The position numbers and the translations under genes were made by a program. A stretch of 64,000 bases of DNA from JACVRW01 sp963812915 (GTDB lineage: Bacteria; Actinomycetota; Thermoleophilia; Solirubrobacterales; Thermoleophilaceae): positions 62,001 through 126,000 of the forward strand of contig CAWEXB010000013.1 of NCBI GenBank assembly GCA_963812915.1. The letters are read 5' to 3'. Positions 14,974 through 22,607 of the stretch are shown in pieces. The stretch's first letter is position 1; each line of letters opens with the position of its first letter. Below the pieces are notes generated by a model. That model was not told where the DNA came from, did not search any database, and saw only the letters and a list, made by a program, of their open reading frames with translations.

Positions 14974-15003
14974 CTGAAGCCGAGCACTAAAGCTCGACTT
15001 CAG
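14974..15003 (-). promoter_or_regulatory. Hairpin upstream of sigH-like gene
   Basis: CTGAAG..GAGC-ACTAAA-GCTC..CTTCAG forms a stem with a 2x2 internal loop and a 6-nt apical loop, about 74 nt before the sigma-factor start. It may be a terminator for rlmB or a 5'-leader structure controlling the sigma gene. No U-tract is seen. Confidence 0.35.
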
Positions 15004-15033
15004 CCTGATCTGCTGGCGGCGAGTATGGACAGG

Positions 15034-15738
15034 TTATGGAGCCCTGTCAAGGGAGCCGCGGAAATGCAAGATCCCGTACACGAGCGCGGCGGCGGCGCTC
15101 GAGACGTTCAGGGAGCCCACGTGCCCGCGTCCGGGGAGGTGGACCAGCTCGTCGCATTCGGCGGCCACCCGCGGCCGCAGACCCCTCCCTTCCGAGCCGA
15201 GCACCAGAACGACTCGTCCGCGATAGTCGGGCCGGTCGTACGGCACCTTCGCGTCTGCCGCCGCGCCGTAGACCCAGGCTCCGCGCTCCTTCGCCGAGCG
15301 GAGCCAGTCCGCGAGGTTGCGAACGCGGGCCACCGCGAGATGCTCCACCGCACCCGCAGCCGAGCGACAGACGGCCGGCGTCACCGCGGCCGACCGCCGC
15401 TCGGGGAGCACGACCCCGGCGCAACCGCCAACCTCGGCCACCCGGCATACGGCCCCGAGGTTGTGCGGATCCTGCACCTCGTCGAGACACAGAACGAGGG
15501 CGTCGTCCCCAGCGAGCAGGGCGTCGGGGTCGGCGTAGGGATACGCCTCCACCTCGGCGCAGATTCCCTGGTGGTCGGGCGACCCGCAGCGCTCCTGGAT
15601 CTCGCGGGCATCGACGATCCGGGCGTCCACCTCGCCCAGCCAAACCTCGTGGGCCGCGCGCTCGGTCGCGAAGACGCGCTGGACGCGGCGCTTGCCGCGG
15701 AGGGCCTCCCGCACGGGATTGCGGCCGTAGACGATCAC
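15034..15738 (-). CDS. rlmB: 23S rRNA (guanosine-2'-O-)-methyltransferase RlmB / TrmH family
   Basis: A 234-aa SpoU/TrmH family methyltransferase. The N-terminal substrate-binding part is VIVYGRNPVREALRGKRRVQ. The SpoU motifs are LDEVQDPHNLGAVCRVAEVGG (motif 1), VVLVLGSEGRGL (motif 2) and LVHLPGRGHVGSLNVSSAAA (motif 3, the SAM-binding knot). By family knowledge it methylates 23S rRNA at the G2251-type position. The start is a GTG 20 nt after the cysS stop; the longer in-frame ORF is a shadow of cysS. It is in the conserved cysS-rlmB-sigH order. Confidence 0.92.
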   Translation of the reverse strand: MIVYGRNPVREALRGKRRVQRVFATERAAHEVWLGEVDARIVDAREIQERCGSPDHQGICAEVEAYPYADPDALLAGDDALVLCLDEVQDPHNLGAVCRVAEVGGCAGVVLPERRSAAVTPAVCRSAAGAVEHLAVARVRNLADWLRSAKERGAWVYGAAADAKVPYDRPDYRGRVVLVLGSEGRGLRPRVAAECDELVHLPGRGHVGSLNVSSAAAALVYGILHFRGSLDRAP

Positions 15739-15757
15739 GCGCGGCGTCCCGCCCTCG

Positions 15758-17122
15758 TCACGCCTTCTGGACGAGCCTCGCGCCCTGCGGAGTGTCGCGG
15801 ACCTCCCAGCCCCGTTCGGCGAGCTGCTCCCGGATCCGGTCCGCGAGCGCGAAGTCGCTCGCCGCGCGAGCCGCGTCCCGCTCGTCGGCCAACCGCCGGA
15901 TCGCATCCGGCGGCTCCTCCGCCCGCTCCTCCAACAGGCCCTCGAGCCCGAGCGCGTACAGCATCTCACCGAGGCGACCGCGGCCCAGCGCCTCGCCGGC
16001 GTCCATGCGCCGGTTTCCTTCGGCGATCCAGTCGAACAGGATCGCCCGGGCGGCCGGCGTGTTGAAGTCGTCCGCGAGCGCGTCGAAGAAGCGCTCCGCG
16101 AGCTCGTCGAGCCCCTCTGGCTCCGGGGCGTTCGGATCGAGGCGGCGGCAGAACTCGCGAATGCGCTGTACCGCCCGGCCGGCGTCCGCCACAGCCTCCT
16201 CCGAGAAGGCGACCGGCTTGCGGTAGTGAGCGCCAACCAGCCACATCACCAACGCTTCGGGCCCGAACTCGTCCAGGGCGACGTGCAGGAGGCGGATGTT
16301 GCCCACCGATTTCGCCATCTTCTCGGCGTCCATCTCCACCATCCCGTTGTGCATCCACACCCGCGCGAGCGGCGTCCCATGCGCCGCCTCCGTCTGCGCG
16401 ATCTCGTTCTCATGGTGGGGGAACACGAGGTCGGAGCCGCCGCCGTGGACCTCGAAGTCCAGCCCGAGGAGCGCCTCGGCCATGGCGGAGCACTCGATGT
16501 GCCAGCCGGGTCGGCCCTGGCCCCAGGGAGCGTCCCACCAAGTGTCCTCGCCCTCCTTGCGCCGCTTCCAGAGAGCGAAGTCCTGTGGCGCCTCCTTCAG
16601 CTCCGCGGCGTCGTCGCCCTCGCCCTGCTGCATCTCCTCGAGCGGCCGGTTCGACAGCTTGCCGTAGCCGTCGAAGCTTCCGACGCGGAAGTACACGTCG
16701 CCTCTCACCTCGTAGGCATGGCCGCTTTCGATCAGCGCCGCGATGAGAGCGATGATGTCGTCCATCGACTCGCTCGCCTTGGGCTCGTAGTCCGGCCGGC
16801 CGAGTCCCAGCCCGTCGGTTGCCGCTACGTAGGCCTCGGTCATCTCCCGCGCCAGCTCCGCGCTCGGCACCCCGCGCTCGCGAGCGGCGTCGTAGATCTT
16901 GTCGTTGACGTCGGTCACGTTCTCGACCAACGTCACCTCGTTCCCCTCGTGCTCCAGGAAGCGCTTGAGCAGCGCGAAGACGACGTAGGGGCGGGCGTTG
17001 CCCACGTGGATCGGTCCATAGACGGTTGGGCCGCAGGCGTAGATGCCCACCCTCGGCGGGTCGCGCGGCTCGAGCAGCCGCGGCGCGCCCGTGAGCGTGT
17101 CGTGGATCCGGACCTCGCGCAT
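15758..17122 (-). CDS. cysS: Cysteinyl-tRNA synthetase
   Basis: A class I aminoacyl-tRNA synthetase of 454 aa, the expected length. The HIGH-like motif is in YACGPTVYGPIHVGNARPY, and the KMSKS-like motif is KMAKSVGNIRL. The zinc ligands fit the CGP near the N-terminus, the Cys of HIECSAMAE and HHENE. It attaches cysteine to tRNA-Cys in the cytoplasm. It belongs to the isp-cysS-rlmB series on the minus strand, 40 nt downstream of ispF. An alternative role as the mycothiol ligase MshC is unlikely because of the full-length C-terminal tRNA-binding region. Confidence 0.96.
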   Translation of the reverse strand: MREVRIHDTLTGAPRLLEPRDPPRVGIYACGPTVYGPIHVGNARPYVVFALLKRFLEHEGNEVTLVENVTDVNDKIYDAARERGVPSAELAREMTEAYVAATDGLGLGRPDYEPKASESMDDIIALIAALIESGHAYEVRGDVYFRVGSFDGYGKLSNRPLEEMQQGEGDDAAELKEAPQDFALWKRRKEGEDTWWDAPWGQGRPGWHIECSAMAEALLGLDFEVHGGGSDLVFPHHENEIAQTEAAHGTPLARVWMHNGMVEMDAEKMAKSVGNIRLLHVALDEFGPEALVMWLVGAHYRKPVAFSEEAVADAGRAVQRIREFCRRLDPNAPEPEGLDELAERFFDALADDFNTPAARAILFDWIAEGNRRMDAGEALGRGRLGEMLYALGLEGLLEERAEEPPDAIRRLADERDAARAASDFALADRIREQLAERGWEVRDTPQGARLVQKA

Positions 17123-17162
17123 CGGCGCGAAAGGCTACGCGTAGGGCACGTTTGAGAGCCGG

Positions 17163-17648
17163 CTACTCGCGTGGCGGGGCGACGGTCGCGATCGCCATCG
17201 CGGCGATCCCCTCGCCCCTCCCAACCCAGCCCATTCCCTCCGCCGTCGTGAACTTGACGTTCACGGCGGAGGGCTCGACCGCCAGCGCCTCGGCCAGCCG
17301 CGCACGCATGCGCTCCCGGTACGGCCCCAACTTCGGCGCCTCGCACAGCACCGTCGCGTCCACGTTGACTGGCGCCAGGCCCGCCTCGCCGACCATCCCC
17401 CGGACCGTCCGCAGCAGCTCGATCGAATCCGCGGCTCGCCAGCGCTCGTCCGTGTCCGGGAAGTGCTGGCCGATGTCGCCGAGGCCGGCGGCGCCGAGCA
17501 GTGCGTCGATCACGGCGTGCGTCAACGCGTCGGCGTCGGAGTGGCCGGCGAGGCCGAGGCGGAAATCCACCGTTACCCCGCCCAACACCAGCCTCCGGCC
17601 CTCCTCGAACCGGTGCGAGTCCCAGCCGACCCCGGACCGGGCACTCAC
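17163..17648 (-). CDS. ispF: 2-C-methyl-D-erythritol 2,4-cyclodiphosphate synthase
   Basis: A 161-aa enzyme of the MEP isoprenoid pathway. It converts CDP-methylerythritol phosphate to the cyclodiphosphate. The metal-binding Asp and His are in GVGWDSHRFEEGR and LAGHSDADALTHAVIDALLG; further motifs are GDIGQHFPDTD and VNVKFTTAEGMG. The GTG start overlaps the TGA stop of the upstream PHP gene by 4 nt (GTGA). ispD lies two genes upstream, so two MEP enzymes flank a phosphatase gene. Confidence 0.95.
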   Translation of the reverse strand: MSARSGVGWDSHRFEEGRRLVLGGVTVDFRLGLAGHSDADALTHAVIDALLGAAGLGDIGQHFPDTDERWRAADSIELLRTVRGMVGEAGLAPVNVDATVLCEAPKLGPYRERMRARLAEALAVEPSAVNVKFTTAEGMGWVGRGEGIAAMAIATVAPPRE

Positions 17649-18487
17649 CCGAGCGGCTCCAGCCGCCGCCGTCGACGCTCGAACACGGCGAGCTCCCGGA
17701 CGCCCAAACCGTGCAGCCACTCGACCGCGCGCTCGTACTCGAACCCCAGCTGCTCCGGAACGTGGGCGTCGCTCGACAGCGCAACGGGCCGCCCGGCCTC
17801 CAAGCACATCTCGAGGAAGGCCGCCGCCGGATAGATCTCTCCCACCGGCTTGCGCAGCCCTGCGGTCGAGACCTCGATCGCCACGTCCGACTCCGCGATC
17901 CCGTCCATCGCGATCTCGTAGAAGCGGCGCAGGTCGCCGTCGGGAGCCGGAACCTGGCCGGTGAAGATCTTGACCAGGTCCGGGTGGGCGAGGATGTCGT
18001 ACAGCCCGCTCCGCGCCGCCTCACCGAGCGTCTCGAAGTAGCGGCGCCAGACGCGGTCGGGATCGCCGCCGGCGCGCCACACGTCCCACGCGCCCCAGTC
18101 GGCCTCGCCATGGAGGTCGACCGCGTCGTCCCGTAGGAAGTGCACCGAGCCGACTACGTAGTCCCAGTCGCGATCGTCCAGCAGGTTCGCGAGCCGATCC
18201 TCCCGGCCCGCCACGAAGTCCGCCTCGATCCCGAGCCGAAGGTCGGTCTCCCCGCGGACGAAGGCGCAGTATTCGTCGAGGTCGTCGTGGGCCCAGTGGC
18301 GGAACCACGGGTGCCCCCAGACATCGAGGGACTGTACGAAGCGATAGACGTGCTCGGCCACGCCCAGCTCCTCGATTCCGCGCTCCGCGGCGGTCTCCCG
18401 GTAGCGCTCGGCGTTCTTGCTCGTGAAGTAGCGCTCGGCCGTGCTTCCGTCCTCGTCCGGGCGGAGATGGACGTGATAGTCCGTCAG
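17645..18487 (-). CDS. PHP-domain phosphoesterase (histidinol-phosphatase type), CTG start
   Basis: A 280-aa PHP family metal-dependent phosphoesterase, similar to histidinol-phosphatase HisK. Metal ligands are visible in TDYHVHLRP, LGVAEHVYR, LGIEADF, VGSVHF, ILAHPDLVK and LSSDAHVPE. No ATG, GTG or TTG occurs in frame near the beginning. The only fitting start is CTG at 18487, which overlaps the ispD TGA in the sequence CTGA, the same 4-nt geometry used by ispF at the other end. It is inserted between ispD and ispF. Whether it serves histidine synthesis or another phosphate ester cannot be decided. Confidence 0.85.
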   Translation of the reverse strand: MTDYHVHLRPDEDGSTAERYFTSKNAERYRETAAERGIEELGVAEHVYRFVQSLDVWGHPWFRHWAHDDLDEYCAFVRGETDLRLGIEADFVAGREDRLANLLDDRDWDYVVGSVHFLRDDAVDLHGEADWGAWDVWRAGGDPDRVWRRYFETLGEAARSGLYDILAHPDLVKIFTGQVPAPDGDLRRFYEIAMDGIAESDVAIEVSTAGLRKPVGEIYPAAAFLEMCLEAGRPVALSSDAHVPEQLGFEYERAVEWLHGLGVRELAVFERRRRRLEPLG

Positions 18488-19113
18488 CAGAGGAGCGCCT
18501 CCACCATCCGCAGGTCCGTCTCGCGCGTGACCTTGATGTTCTCGGGCGGGGCTTCCACCACTCTCACCGTCCCGCCCATGTCCTCTACGAGAGAAGCGTC
18601 GTCCGTCGCGGCCGCAAGCGCCATCTCGTCGCGGGCCAGGGCCTGACGAAGGACGTCCGCGCGAAAGACCTGCGGTGTCTGGATGGCCCACAGGCCGGAG
18701 CGGTCGAGAGTTCGGAGCACCCGGCCGTCGCTCCCCGCTTCCTTCACCGTGTCGGTCATTCGCGCGGCCGCAACCGTCCCGTCCACGCCGGGTTCGAGCG
18801 CGGCCAGGCAGCGCTCCACCAGGTCGCGCTCGACCAGCGGACGCGCGGCGTCGTGAACCACCACGGTGGTCGCCTCGGGCGCGGCTGCGAGCGCGTTGCG
18901 GACCGAGGCCGAGCGCGAGGGCCCGCTCTCGACCCACCCGGGGCGGAGATAGAGGGGGGGCGCCGCCACGACCACCCGGTCGCACAGCGGCCGGAGGACG
19001 TCGATGCTCCACTCGAGCAGCGGTCGGCCGGCACAAACGACGAACGCCTTGGGCCGATCGGCACCAAGGCGTTCGCCGCTGCCGCCGGCGGGGACGATCC
19101 CGACGACGGACAT
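18484..19113 (-). CDS. ispD: 2-C-methyl-D-erythritol 4-phosphate cytidylyltransferase
   Basis: A 209-aa nucleotidyltransferase of the MEP pathway. The N-terminal CTP-binding loop is VGIVPAGGSGERLGADRPKAF; further motifs include VVVHDAARPLVERDLVE, GLWAIQTPQVFRADVL and TDDASLVEDMGGTVRVVE. It makes CDP-methylerythritol from MEP and CTP. The start is an ATG 10 nt after the carD stop. The stop overlaps the downstream PHP gene. The carD-ispD-ispF linkage is known from actinobacteria such as Mycobacterium. Confidence 0.95.
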   Translation of the reverse strand: MSVVGIVPAGGSGERLGADRPKAFVVCAGRPLLEWSIDVLRPLCDRVVVAAPPLYLRPGWVESGPSRSASVRNALAAAPEATTVVVHDAARPLVERDLVERCLAALEPGVDGTVAAARMTDTVKEAGSDGRVLRTLDRSGLWAIQTPQVFRADVLRQALARDEMALAAATDDASLVEDMGGTVRVVEAPPENIKVTRETDLRMVEALLC

Positions 19114-19123
19114 TGGATGTGAT

Positions 19124-19702
19124 CTACGCCGTGGCCACAGCGCCGTTGCGGCTCGCGTGCGCCTCGGCGATCAGCTCCTCGAGGTGGGTCTCCGCCTCGT
19201 CCTCCTCCATGACGAGCGCATACATCAACTCCGACGCGAGGATCTTCTTCGCCCGCGTGTACATCTGCTTCTCACCGGTCGAGAGCCCCTTCTCGGTCTC
19301 GCGGATGGCGAGGTTGCGTACGACCTCGGCCAGCTCGAAGACGTCCCCCGTCTTGATCTTCTCGCGGTTGTGCTTGAAACGCCGGTTCCAGTTCTTCGGC
19401 ATCTGGCTGACGTCGTCGCGAAGGACCGACAGCACTTTCTTTACGTCGTCCTCCCCGATCACGCGCCTCAAGCCCGCCTTGTCGGCGTTGCAGCACGGGA
19501 CCATGACGGTCATGTCGTTGTGCAGGATCTTGATGGTGAGGTACTCGCGCTTCTCGCCGAGCACCTCCTTCATCTCCTTCTTGAGGACCTTTCCAGCCCC
19601 ATGATGGGGGTAGACGACCTGGTCACCGACCTCGTAGCGCGTCGGCTCGAGATCGATCTCGAGGTCCTCGACGAGGTCCTGCTCAATCAGTACGTCGCTA
19701 AT
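19124..19702 (-). CDS. carD: CarD family transcriptional regulator with apparent ATT start
   Basis: A 192-aa CarD protein. The RNA-polymerase-interacting domain begins RYEVGDQVVYPHHGAGKV and continues EYLTIKILHNDMTVMVPC; the helical DNA-binding part follows (KNWNRRFKHNREKIKTGDVF, LAEVVRNLAIRETEKGLS). The frame is closed upstream by a TAG and holds no ATG, GTG or TTG before mid-domain. A strong AGGAGGG site lies 5 nt upstream of an ATT codon (19700-19702) followed by AGC GAC GTA, so ATT is the most likely start. By family knowledge CarD stabilises the open promoter complex at rRNA and other promoters. It lies between disA and ispD. Confidence 0.9.
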   Translation of the reverse strand: MSDVLIEQDLVEDLEIDLEPTRYEVGDQVVYPHHGAGKVLKKEMKEVLGEKREYLTIKILHNDMTVMVPCCNADKAGLRRVIGEDDVKKVLSVLRDDVSQMPKNWNRRFKHNREKIKTGDVFELAEVVRNLAIRETEKGLSTGEKQMYTRAKKILASELMYALVMEEDEAETHLEELIAEAHASRNGAVATA

Positions 19703-19746
19703 GATTCCCTCCTACGTCCGCGGCGCATGGCTGCGCCGTTACTCAT

Positions 19747-20856
19747 TCAGGTTTGCAGATAGCGGTCCACGAGGTTGATCTCCTGCAGGCGACGAAGGCC
19801 CTCGCGGATGTCCTTCGCGCGCATGTCGCCCACGCCCTCCACGGATTCGAGCTCCGAATCGGTCGCGGCGAGGATCTCGTCCAGCCCGTTGAACTCGCTC
19901 ACGATTCTCTGGACCACCATCTTCGGAAGACGCGGGATGCGCCCGAGAATGCGGTAGCCACGTGGCGCGGCGGGATGGTCGAGGGTGTTCAGCTTCCGGT
20001 CGTTGCCGAGAAGCTCGGCCAGTCGGCCAAAGTCCAGCAAGTCCTGGTGAGGCAACCTGGCTAGCGAGTCAAGCACCATCGCGAAGCCCTCCTCCGAGGG
20101 CTCGAGGATGTAGTCGCGCACAAGCGCCGATTTGTCGGCGGCCACCCCGACCATCGTCTCCTCGAGCTGCATCTCGATCAGGCGCCCCTCCGCCCCCAGC
20201 TCGACGATGTAGCGCTCGATCTCGACGGCCATGCGCGTGACGAGCTCGGCGCGCTGGGCCACGGTGAGCACGTCGTGCAGGGTCACCCCGCCCTCGAACT
20301 CGAGCGCCGTAAGCCGGGTAGCGACCTGGTCGAGCCGGCTGCGGTACTTGTCGAGCGTGGCGAGCGCCTGGTTGGCCTTGGCGAGCACTACCGGGATGTC
20401 CTCGAGGATGTACTTCGCCCCGTCGAGGTAGAGCGAGACCACGCTGCGGCTGGCGGAGATCGCGATCACGAGCGCGTCGGTCTGCTTCGACACCCGCTCC
20501 GCGGTGCGGTGCCGCGTGCCCGTCTCGAGCGACAGGATCGTCGGATCGGGCATCAGCTGCACGTTCGCCCAGAGGATCTTCGTGCCGTTCGACGCCAGCA
20601 CGATTGCCCCGTCCATCTTGGCGAGCTGGTACAGCAAGGCTGGCGTGTAGTCGACGTCGAGCTTCACCCCGCCCGAGAGCAGGAAACCCAGCTCCTCCGA
20701 CTCCCCGATGCAGATCAGGGCGCCGGTTCGACCCTGGACTATGTTGTCGAGGCCCTCCCGCACCGCGGTGCCGGGAGCCACCATCTCCAGAGCCCGAACA
20801 AGCCTTGGTTCCTGCCGGGCCTCGAGCTCTGCGACGTCGTCCCCGGCGTACGGCAT
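19747..20856 (-). CDS. disA: Diadenylate cyclase DisA, DNA-integrity scanning protein
   Basis: A 369-aa DisA. The N-terminal DAC domain has the catalytic DGA motif in LAKMDGAIVLASNG and the ATP motif in LETGTRHRTAERVSKQTDAL. A central helical linker is followed by a C-terminal HhH DNA-binding domain (LPKMVVQRIVSEFNGLDEIL, SVEGVGDMRAKDIREGLRRL). It converts 2 ATP to c-di-AMP and senses branched DNA. The ATG at MPYAGDD gives the usual family length; the in-frame upstream extension is low-complexity and rejected. A TATCAT box lies 9-14 nt upstream of the ATG, so the transcript may be nearly leaderless. radA is next, as in many Gram-positives. Confidence 0.95.
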   Translation of the reverse strand: MPYAGDDVAELEARQEPRLVRALEMVAPGTAVREGLDNIVQGRTGALICIGESEELGFLLSGGVKLDVDYTPALLYQLAKMDGAIVLASNGTKILWANVQLMPDPTILSLETGTRHRTAERVSKQTDALVIAISASRSVVSLYLDGAKYILEDIPVVLAKANQALATLDKYRSRLDQVATRLTALEFEGGVTLHDVLTVAQRAELVTRMAVEIERYIVELGAEGRLIEMQLEETMVGVAADKSALVRDYILEPSEEGFAMVLDSLARLPHQDLLDFGRLAELLGNDRKLNTLDHPAAPRGYRILGRIPRLPKMVVQRIVSEFNGLDEILAATDSELESVEGVGDMRAKDIREGLRRLQEINLVDRYLQT

Positions 20857-21198
20857 GAAGGTCGATGATACGGGAAGCGCTCGAGGTGCGTCGCCGATTC
20901 GGCTGGTTGCAGGCGATTTTGGGCCTTGGGGCGCTGCCGGCGGGGCGATCGCAGGTCGGCCGGCCGTACGCGGGACAGTCATGGACGAACGATCTTCGGC
21001 CTTCGGCGCTCTTTGTCGAATTTTCGGCGCGCCGTACGCGGCGGCCGGCCGGGACCCAGCGCAAGCGTCCTGCCTTTGGTGTCTCCTGGGCCAGCAATCC
21101 AGGACCGTACACGGGTTCACCTGGGCGGCCGTCGAAGAATCTTCGATTTACCTGCGCCGGAGGTCGTCCCCGCTCGGGGTCTGGAATCGGCCGTCTAC
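20857..21198. other. 342-bp intergenic region between radA and disA
   Basis: No gene with supportable composition or ribosome site is seen on either strand. It contains a perfect 15-bp palindrome TCGAAGAATCTTCGA (21132-21146) and, on the minus strand, TATCAT (20870-20865), which could be the -10 box for disA. Two copies of CCGTACGCG also occur. This looks like a regulatory region that separates disA transcription from radA. Confidence 0.4.
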
Positions 21199-22536
21199 TC
21201 AGGCCGCCCGCGCTTGGCCCCCGCGACCCAGCGACCGCAACGCCTCACGCAGCGTGCGGGTCCGATCGTCGGGGCGCAGTACCCCGTGCAGCCCGAACTT
21301 CTCGGCCTCCGCGATCCGGCGGTCTGCGTGCGCCACGTGGCGCAGCTCGCCGGTCAGGCCGAGCTCGCCGAACGCGGCCAGGGGTTTCTCGTCTCCCAGC
21401 CCGACGCCCTTCGCGGCAGACGCCAGGGCGAGCGCGATCGCCAGATCCGCCCCGGGCTCGTCCACGCGCACGCCGCCCGCCACCGACACGAAGACGTCGC
21501 TGCCGCCGAGCGACACGCCGCCGTGCCTCGCGAGCACCGCCAGGACCAGCGCCAGCCGGTTTCGGTCGACGCCGTTGGCCACCCGGCGCGGCGGCACCAG
21601 CTCGCTCGGAGCCACCAGCGCCTGCACCTCCACGAGCAGCGGCCGCGAGCCCTCCATCGCGCAGAGCACCACCGACCCGGGCGCGCGGGTGGCCTCGGTG
21701 ACGAACCGCGCCGAGGCGTCCGCGACCTCGACGAGCCCCCGCTCGTGCATCTCGAAAACCCCCACCTCGTTGGTCGAACCGAAGCGGTTCTTGAGCGCGC
21801 GCAGCGTGCGGTAGGTGCGCTCGCGCTCGCCCTCGAACGAGAGCACGCAGTCGACCAGGTGCTCGAGCACGCGCGGGCCGGCGATCGCGCCCTCCTTGGT
21901 CACGTGGCCGACCAGGATCACAGCCACGCCGCGCTCCTTGCCCGATCGCATCAGGCGTCCGGCCACCTCGCGTACCTGAGCGACCGAGCCCGGCGAGCCC
22001 GAAAGCGCTGGGTCGTAGAGCACCTGCACGGAGTCGACGACGCACACGTCGGGCCGCTCGGCGTCGATCGTCGCGAGCACCGTCTCGAGCTCGGTTTCCG
22101 CGATGATCGGCACGGACAGCGCCGCCGGCCCGAGCCGCTCGGCGCGCAGCTTCACCTGGGCGGCCGACTCCTCGCCCGAGACGTAGAGGACCCTGCGGCC
22201 GCCCGCGGCCAGGTTGCCGAGGGCGCCGGTCGTGAGCGTCGACTTGCCTATTCCGGGCGAGCCGCCTATCAGCACCAGCGAGCCGGGGACGAGGCCACCG
22301 CCGAGCACGCGATCGAGCTCGCCGATGCCGGTCCGAAGCCGCTCGACCCGGGGCGCCTCGACCTCGCCGAGGGCCACGGGCCGAAGCGCCCCCCGCGCCC
22401 GGCGTCGGGAGGGCGCCGCCGCCCGCCTCTCCTCCGCCAGCGTGTTCCACTCGCCGCACCCGGGGCAGCGGCCGTGCCACTTGGGGCTCTCGTGGCCACA
22501 GGCGGAGCAGGCGAAGACGGTGGCGGCGCGGGGCAT
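21199..22536 (-). CDS. radA: DNA repair protein RadA (Sms)
   Basis: A 445-aa RadA. The N-terminal zinc finger is FACSACGHESPKWHGRCPGCGEW. The RecA-like ATPase has the Walker A motif GGSPGIGKSTL, a Walker B-like CVVDSVQVLYDP and the RadA signature LKNRFGSTNEVGVFEM. The Lon-protease-like C-terminal domain shows DVFVSVAGGVRVDEPGADLA. It is a DnaB-like helicase acting on recombination intermediates. The ATG at 22536 is directly at the zinc finger. It is upstream of disA on the same strand; RadA is known to modulate DisA in Bacillus, so the linkage is functional as well as positional. Confidence 0.95.
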   Translation of the reverse strand: MPRAATVFACSACGHESPKWHGRCPGCGEWNTLAEERRAAAPSRRRARGALRPVALGEVEAPRVERLRTGIGELDRVLGGGLVPGSLVLIGGSPGIGKSTLTTGALGNLAAGGRRVLYVSGEESAAQVKLRAERLGPAALSVPIIAETELETVLATIDAERPDVCVVDSVQVLYDPALSGSPGSVAQVREVAGRLMRSGKERGVAVILVGHVTKEGAIAGPRVLEHLVDCVLSFEGERERTYRTLRALKNRFGSTNEVGVFEMHERGLVEVADASARFVTEATRAPGSVVLCAMEGSRPLLVEVQALVAPSELVPPRRVANGVDRNRLALVLAVLARHGGVSLGGSDVFVSVAGGVRVDEPGADLAIALALASAAKGVGLGDEKPLAAFGELGLTGELRHVAHADRRIAEAEKFGLHGVLRPDDRTRTLREALRSLGRGGQARAA

Positions 22537-22607
22537 CGCTGCGAGGCTAAGCCGCGGGGAGGACGGCTTCGCCCCGTGCCCGGGCAAGGGCCCCTGCGGT
22601 CCGTCCG

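Noticed and set aside
20857..21198. Upstream extension of DisA or hidden gene in the radA-disA gap
   Set aside because: The extension is in frame but has low-complexity composition unlike DisA, and there is no ribosome site; other ORFs in the gap have no recognisable composition.
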